DNA of 10,751 bases, from assembly GCA_035575035.1 (NCBI GenBank), contig DATLYH010000245.1:1-10751 (forward strand). Direction: 5' to 3'. The translations under genes were made by a program, and so were the position numbers. Under the pieces are notes generated by a model. The model saw only the letters and a list, made by a program, of their open reading frames with translations, was not told the origin of the DNA and ran no database searches. Positions 5,997 through 10,751 of the stretch are shown in pieces. The DNA comes from DATLYH01 sp035575035 (GTDB taxonomy: Bacteria; Planctomycetota; Planctomycetia; Gemmatales; Gemmataceae). The stretch's first letter is position 1, and each line of letters opens with the position of its first letter.

Positions 5997-7439
5997 ATGA
6001 GGCGGTGGTCGATAGCGGTCGGCGTGGTCGGGTGGATGGTACTGACCTCCGGGGCTCGCGCGGACGATACGGCCCTGCGGGAGCAGGCAGCCCAGGCACT
6101 CCGCAAGGCGGTGGACTATTTTCGTAAGGAAGTGGCCACGGAGGGCGGCTATCTGTGGCGCTACAGCGAGGATCTGTCCCGCCGTGAAGGAGAAGGGCGG
6201 GCGACGGCCACGCAGGTCTGGGTGCAGCCGCCGGGGACCCCCTCGGTGGGGTTGGCCTACCTGACTGCTTACGAGGCCACCGGCGACGCCTCTTACCTGG
6301 AAGCTGCCCGCGAGACCGCCTATGCCCTCGTCAAGGGACAACTCCGCTCCGGCGGGTGGGATTACCGGATCGAGTTCGACCCGAAGCTGCGCAAGCAGTA
6401 TGCCTATCGCGTGGATGGAGACGGCGGGCAGGGCCGCGGTGTGACCACGCTCGACGACAACACCACTCAGGAGGCGCTCCGTCTGCTGATGCGGGTGGAC
6501 CGGGCCCTGGGCTTTAAGGACCCGAAGGTCCACGAGGCGGCCGCGTTTGCCCTACAGAGTCTGCTCCAGGCGCAATACCCCAACGGCGCCTGGCCGCAGC
6601 GCTTCGATCGCTTCCCCGACCCCGAGAAGTTTCCCGTCAAGAGAGCGAGCTACCCGGAGGCGTGGTCGCGGACCTGGCCCGGCACCCCCTACGCCTCTTA
6701 CTACACGTTCAATGACAACGCCCTGTCCGACGTGATCGATGTCATGCTGGAAGCGGCCGTGACCTACGACCAGCCGAAATACCGCCAGGCTGCTGAGAAG
6801 GCCGGCGGGTTCATCCTGCTGGCGCAAATGCCCGAGCCGCAGCCCGGCTGGGCCCAGCAGTACGATTTCGACATGCACCCGGCCTGGGCTCGCCGCTTCG
6901 AGCCGCCGGCCATCACGGGGGGCGAGGCGATGGGGGTGATGCTCACCCTGCTTCGGCTCTACCGCGAGACCGGCGACAAGAAGTACCTGGAGCCGATTCC
7001 GCGGGCGCTGGACTACTACCAGCGCTCGCGCCTGCCCGATGGCCGGCTGGCCCGCTTCTACGAGTTGAAGACCAACAAACCGCTCTACTTCACCAAGGAT
7101 TACCAACTCACCTACCGCGACGACGACTTGCCGACGCACTACGGCTTCAAGGTCCCTGACCGGACTGAAAGCATCCGCAAGGAGTACGAACGGATCCGCG
7201 CCCTGGACCCTGCCGAGCTGAAACGGCCGCCGGCGCGGTCACGGCCGCCGCTGACGAAGGAACTAACGGAACAGACGAAGCGGGTCATCGCCGCCCTGGA
7301 TGACCGCGGGCGATGGGTGGAGCCAGGCCGCTTGCGGAGCCAGGGCCCGGATGACCCCACCCGGCGGGTCATCAGCTCCCAGACGTTCATCCGCAACGTC
7401 CAGACCCTGGCCGCCTTCCTTAAAGCGGCCTCGCCTTAG
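5997..7439 (+). CDS. Secreted pectate lyase-like protein (PL10-type)
   Basis: The product is 480 residues. A Sec signal peptide (MRRWSIAVGVVGWMVLTSGARA) is followed by probable cleavage before D23. The mature part has the repeating helix pattern of an (alpha/alpha) toroid and motifs I associate with polysaccharide lyase family 10: TLDDNTT (151-157), QYPNGAWPQRF (193-203), YTFNDNA (236-242) and HPAWARRFEPPAITGGE (294-310). PL10 enzymes cleave polygalacturonate by Ca-dependent beta-elimination. The substrate here is inferred and could be another uronate polymer. The start was chosen for GAGGA at 5985-5989 (7 nt spacing) and the signal peptide; an earlier TTG at 5931 lies on the promoter -35 box. 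The C-terminal 80 residues (RTESIRKEYERIRAL onward) look like a family-specific tail. Confidence 0.8.
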   Translation: MRRWSIAVGVVGWMVLTSGARADDTALREQAAQALRKAVDYFRKEVATEGGYLWRYSEDLSRREGEGRATATQVWVQPPGTPSVGLAYLTAYEATGDASYLEAARETAYALVKGQLRSGGWDYRIEFDPKLRKQYAYRVDGDGGQGRGVTTLDDNTTQEALRLLMRVDRALGFKDPKVHEAAAFALQSLLQAQYPNGAWPQRFDRFPDPEKFPVKRASYPEAWSRTWPGTPYASYYTFNDNALSDVIDVMLEAAVTYDQPKYRQAAEKAGGFILLAQMPEPQPGWAQQYDFDMHPAWARRFEPPAITGGEAMGVMLTLLRLYRETGDKKYLEPIPRALDYYQRSRLPDGRLARFYELKTNKPLYFTKDYQLTYRDDDLPTHYGFKVPDRTESIRKEYERIRALDPAELKRPPARSRPPLTKELTEQTKRVIAALDDRGRWVEPGRLRSQGPDDPTRRVISSQTFIRNVQTLAAFLKAASP

Positions 7440-7487
7440 CGGGGGTAGAGAAGGCCCTGGCTTGTCGCCGCCATCAGCAGCCTTCGT

Positions 7488-7580
7488 CGAACCGACCGGC
7501 TCACACCGGCCGCTCGCCCGAACCGACCGGCTGACGCCGGCCGCTCGCCCGAACCGGCCGGTTCACGCCGGCCGCGCGCC
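7488..7580 (+). repeat. Three tandem copies of a 31-bp palindromic repeat (cluster 1)
   Basis: Units run 7488-7518, 7519-7549 and 7550-7580 with no spacer. Each begins CGAACCG and ends C(T/G)CGCC, and contains an inverted pair around a 4-6 nt loop (CCGGC...GCCGG type). The copies differ at a few positions, several of them compensatory across the stem, which suggests selection on or copying of the hairpin. The repeat lies between the pectate-lyase gene stop and the alaS promoter. Confidence 0.9.
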
Positions 7581-7590
7581 GCAAATGTCC

Positions 7591-7620
7591 TTGCCCGGCC
7601 CGGACTCGATTCGCTACCAT
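7591..7620 (+). promoter_or_regulatory. Sigma70-like promoter for alaS, between the two repeat clusters
   Basis: TTGCCC (7591-7596), an 18-base spacer and TACCAT (7615-7620) lie in the only non-repetitive stretch upstream of alaS (7581-7642, 62 bp). A transcript starting near 7627 would carry all of repeat cluster 2 in its leader of about 125 nt. Confidence 0.45.
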
Positions 7621-7642
7621 CCAACTGTTCCCCGTGTGAGCC

Positions 7643-7735
7643 CGAACCGGCCGGCTCACACCGGCCGCTCGCCCGAATCGGCCGGCTGACACCGGCCGCT
7701 CGCCCGAATCGGCCGGCTGACGCCGGCCGCTCGTC
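7643..7735 (+). repeat. Three more copies of the same 31-bp palindromic repeat (cluster 2)
   Basis: Units run 7643-7673, 7674-7704 and 7705-7735. The last has the hairpin CGGCCGGC-TGAC-GCCGGCCG, an 8-bp perfect stem with a 4-nt loop. The final unit stops exactly where the alaS Shine-Dalgarno begins (AGGAGG, 7736-7741), so the hairpins would sit directly in the alaS 5' leader. Confidence 0.9.
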
Positions 7736-7753
7736 AGGAGGAAACCGCCAGGA

Positions 7754-10458
7754 ATGCTCCGTGCCAACGACATCCGCCGGCAGTTCATCGACTATTTCGT
7801 CACGAAGCACGGCCATACGTTCGTGCCGTCGTCGAGCGTGGTGCCCGCCGACGACCCCACGCTGATGTTCACCAACGCCGGCATGAACCAGTTCAAGGAC
7901 GTCTTCCTCGGCACCGGCACTCGGCCGTACCGGCGAGCGGTCAACAGCCAGAAGTGCATCCGCGTCAGCGGCAAGCACAACGACCTGGAGGAAGTCGGCC
8001 GCGATACCTACCACCACACCTTCTTCGAGATGCTCGGCAACTGGTCGTTCGGCGACTACTACAAGGCCGAGGCCATCGCCTGGGCCTGGGATCTGCTTAC
8101 CAACGTCTGGGGTATCGACCCATCGCGCCTGCATGCCACCGTCTTCGGCGGCGATAAAGAGTACGGCCTGGAACCCGACGACGAGGCTGCCCGCCTCTGG
8201 ACGGAGGTCACCGCTATCGACCCGGCGCACGTCCACCGCTTCGGCAAGAAGGACAACTTCTGGGAGATGGGCGAGACCGGCCCGTGCGGGCCGTGCAGCG
8301 AGATTCACATCGACCGCACGCCCGACCAGAGCGGCGGCCAGCTGGTCAACAAGGGCGACCCGCGGGTGATGGAGATCTGGAACCTGGTCTTCATCCAGTA
8401 CAACCGCGACGCGACCGGCCGGCTCACACCGCTGCCGGCCAAGCATGTCGATACCGGCATGGGTTTCGAGCGGATCGTCGCGGTGCTCCAGGGGAAGGAG
8501 AGCAACTACGACACCGACGTTTTCCGCCCGCTCCTGGACGCCATCGGCCGGCTGACCGGCAAGAAGTACGGCGGCCGGCTCGACGACCTGACCGACATCG
8601 CCTTCCGCGTTATCGCCGACCATCTGCGGATGGTGACGTTCGCCATCACCGATGGGGCCAAGCCAAGCAACAAGGGGCGCGGCTATGTGGTTCGCAGCGT
8701 GCTGCGGCGGGCGGTCCGCTTCGCCTGGCAGTGTTTCGAGCAGCGCGCGCCGTTTCTCTACCAGTTGGTGCCGGTGCTGGTGGACCACATGGGCGATGCC
8801 TTTCCCGAACTGAAGAAAGACCCGGGCCGCGTCGCCGAGGAAATCCGCAGCGAAGAGACGGCCTTCCTGCGCACCATTGCCAAGGGGATCGTCCTTTACC
8901 GTAAAGCGGTCCAGCGGGCGCGGGAGGGGAATGGCGTTATCAGCGGCCCGGATGTTTTCGACCTGTACACCACCTACGGTTTCCCGCCCGACCTGACCCG
9001 GCAGATGGCCCGGGAAGACGGCCTACGCCTGGATGAACACGGCTTCGAAGATCTGATGCGTCGGCACGAGGAAACGAGTCGGCAAGAGGTCGCGCAGCAG
9101 ATCGCGCTCAACGTCAGCGGCGGACTGCCGGAGACCGACGACCGCCCCAAGTGGTTTGGCTCGACCTGCGATGCGAAGGTTCTCGGCTGGATCGCCGACA
9201 ACCAGTTCGTTCCGAGCGGCACCCTGACGGAGGGACAGCGGGCTGGCCTCCTCCTCGATCGCACCTGCTTCTATGCGGAAGCGGGCGGCCAGGTTGGTGA
9301 CCGAGGGACCATCACGACGCCGACCGGCACCTTCGAGGTGGCCCAGACGGTCAAGCTCGGCAATGCGGTGGCCCATCTCGGCGAGGTCGCAGCGGGGCGA
9401 GTGGAGGTCGGCCAGACCGCGCAATTGCAGGTCAGCCCCGAGCGCGAGTTCACGCGGAAGAACCACACCGCCACCCACCTGCTCCACTGGGCGCTGCGGC
9501 AGGTGCTCGGCGAGCACGTCGAGCAGCGCGGCAGCAAGGTCAAGCCGGACGAGTTCACCTTCGACTTCTCCCACACCGGCCCGCTGAGCGCGGCAGAGAA
9601 GGCGGAGATCGAACGACTGGTCAATGAGAAGATTTACCAGGACCTGCCGGTGACGTGGCGCGAGCTGCCGTTAGAAGAAGCGCGGCGGCTGCCGGGCGTC
9701 CGTGCCTTTTTCGGCGACAAGTACGGCGACGTGGTCCGGGTGGTGGAGATCCACAATACTCCCCTCGCCCCCGCTTCGGAGGAGAGGGGGGCGATGACGT
9801 GTTCAGCCGGGAGTTTTGCGGCGGCACCCATCTCGACCACACGGGGCAGGCCGGCTTCTTCAAGATTGTCGGTGAGGAGGGGCTGGGCAAGGGCGTGCGG
9901 CGGCTGACCTGTGTGACGGCCCGCGAGGCGGTGGCGACGGTGCAGCGCCAGGATGCCATCTTGCAGGAGCTGACCGCCCGCTTCCGCTGCAAGCCGGAGG
10001 AGCTGCCGGGCCGGATCGAGGCGCTCCAGGAGGAGATCAAGAAACTTCAACAGCAGTTGAAGAAGGGGGCAGCCGCTGATCTGCAAGGGGCGGCGGATCG
10101 GCTGCTGGCGGGAGCGGCGGAGGTGGCCGGCGCGCGGGTCATCGTCGGCGAGATGCCCGCCGGCCCGGAAGAGCAGATGCGGCAGCAGGTGGACCGGCTG
10201 CGGCAGAAAGCGGGCAGCGCCGTGGTGGTGATCGGCTGGTCGGAAGACAGCAAGGTGCAGTTGATCGCTGCCGTGACCGACGACCTGGTGCAGAAGGGCA
10301 TGCATGCCGGCAAGCTGGTCGGCCAGGTGGCCAAGGTGGTCGGCGGCGGTGGCGGCGGTCGGCCGACGCTGGCCCAGGCCGGCGGCAAGGAGCCGGCCAA
10401 GCTGGCCGAGGCGCTGGAACTGGCGAAGAAGCTGGCGATCGAGCAGCTGACGCGGTGA
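7754..10458 (+). CDS. alaS: Alanine--tRNA ligase, reading frame broken near 9786-9791
   Basis: AlaRS charges tRNA-Ala with alanine in the cytosol. The ATG at 7754 follows AGGAGG (7736-7741). Class II motifs are clear: FTNAGMNQFKD near the start, HHTFFEMLGNWSFGDYY, and HVDTGMGFERI. The editing-domain zinc site has H571-T-A-T-H575 in the first frame, but its partner CGGTH (from 9817) is in a different frame. The first frame ends at 9907 after an unrelated tail. The second frame picks up AlaRS sequence from VFSREFCGGTH (about 9799) through the glycine-rich C-Ala domain to 10458. A GC-rich insert of about 41 bases (9752-9792) separates the two. Adding one G to the G6 run at 9786-9791 joins the frames into a 901-residue product, close to the roughly 875 usual for bacteria, with a 14-residue insertion (HNTPLAPASEERGG). 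A sequencing homopolymer error is the likeliest cause. If the break is real, charging may survive (the N-terminal part suffices in E. coli) but editing would be lost. Confidence 0.95.
9752..9794 (+). repeat. alaS: Hairpin-forming GC-rich insertion within alaS, site of the frameshift
   Basis: Between the codons for VVRVVEI and DDVFSREFCGGTH, where other AlaRS proteins have at most one or two residues, lies a C-rich then G-rich segment. TCGCCCCC (9765-9772) is the exact complement of GGGGGCGA (9787-9794). An alternative fold pairs CCCCTC (9761-9766) with GAGGGG (9784-9789). It resembles the small C-rich/G-rich interspersed repeats of planctomycete intergenic regions (recalled, not searched). 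The segment from 9752 to 9792 is 41 bases, hence the frame change. No clear target-site duplication is seen. Confidence 0.75.
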
Positions 10459-10551
10459 CTGTCTCGGAGCATCCGCGCCGGGTCTTGTCCGAGCCCGGAG
10501 CGTCCGCGCTGGGTATTGTCCGAGCCCGGAGCGTGAGCGACGGGTCTTCCC
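10459..10551 (+). repeat. Degenerate 31-bp tandem repeats after alaS
   Basis: Copies align at about 10459-10489 (degenerate), 10490-10520 and 10521-10551. The last two share CGAGCCCGGAGCGT and then diverge. They start directly after the alaS stop and include the plus-oriented arm of the inverted repeat below. Confidence 0.8.
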
Positions 10552-10592
10552 GAAGCGTCAGCGCCGGGGCCCGTCGCTCACGCTCCGGGCTC
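10522..10592 (+). repeat. Perfect 23-bp inverted repeat downstream of alaS (candidate terminator or transcript end)
   Basis: Positions 10522-10544 are the exact reverse complement of 10570-10592, with a 25-nt loop. A second copy of the right arm lies at 10601-10625, identical over 25 bp to 10570-10594 with a 31-bp offset. The hairpin would be very stable on the alaS transcript. There is no U-tract, so intrinsic termination is uncertain. This sequence type is, from memory, common between planctomycete genes. Confidence 0.8.
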
Positions 10593-10625
10593 GGAGACCA
10601 CCCGTCGCTCACGCTCCGGGCTCGG

Positions 10626-10751
10626 AAAGAGTCATTCCGGGCGCTGCAAGCCGCGGGTCCGCGGCGGCGATTTCTTCATCGGGCCGTCCCCTTCCGATTG
10701 ATTTTCTTCGCGCATCCCGGAAGAATGAGAAGGGTGGTGTCGGGCGGTTCG
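10626..10751. other. Right-edge stretch without a recognised gene
   Basis: After the repeats there is no convincing reading frame on either strand. The only structure noted is a TTCTTC...GAAGAA inverted pair near 10706-10726. Composition becomes less GC-rich here, as in a promoter region, so a gene may begin past the window edge. Confidence 0.4.

Noticed and set aside
7488..7735. CRISPR array
   Set aside because: The repeats are contiguous with no unique spacers between units, are diverged, and no cas gene is nearby.
7436..8788. 450-residue minus-strand frame over the repeats and the start of alaS
   Set aside because: It is antisense to the AlaRS catalytic domain, and its C-terminal part is just the translated 31-bp repeat (ERPASAGRFGRAAGVSR pattern).

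Overview
The window is high-GC DNA with GC-rich intergenic repeats. Its gene repertoire (60-residue L32, acpP-fabF, a fused MoeB/ThiF-rhodanese, a DUF3500 protein with a Tat signal, a PL10-like pectate lyase, and an ArsC-family selenoprotein) points to a planctomycete, probably in or near the Gemmataceae. That placement is inferred from gene content and repeat style, not from a search.

Left part, minus strand (about 4210 down to 1). A sigma70-like promoter drives rpmF (L32). After a 530-base gap with its own promoter comes a tight operon: acpP (GTG start), fabF (ATGA overlap with acpP), a MoeB/ThiF-rhodanese sulfurtransferase, a small thioredoxin-fold protein, and a SAM methyltransferase that runs off the left edge (ATGA overlap). 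The small protein is the main discovery. Its frame contains an in-frame UGA at codon 14, in the context G-UGA-T-S-C. This reads as a Sec-x-x-Cys redox motif and is followed at the right distance by a bacterial SECIS-like hairpin. Conventional gene calling would lose its N-terminus, call a 96-residue fragment from an internal GTG, or call it a pseudogene. Read with selenocysteine it is a complete 126-residue ArsC/Spx-like selenoprotein.

Middle (about 4554-7439). A long inverted repeat lies just past the DUF3500 gene (minus strand). That gene is divergent from a secreted pectate-lyase-like gene (plus strand). Promoter-like boxes for both directions lie in the 190-base gap between their starts.

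Right part (7440-10751). alaS (plus strand) is preceded by six copies of a 31-bp palindromic repeat in two clusters, with a promoter-like sequence between them. It is followed by a second repeat family, also with a 31-bp period, that makes a perfect 23-bp inverted repeat. Inside alaS, just before the CGGTH zinc motif of the editing domain, sits a GC-rich hairpin-forming insert of about 41 bases that breaks the reading frame. One extra G in its G6 run would restore the frame. This is either a homopolymer sequencing error on top of an in-frame repeat insertion, or a real lesion or recoding site in an essential gene.
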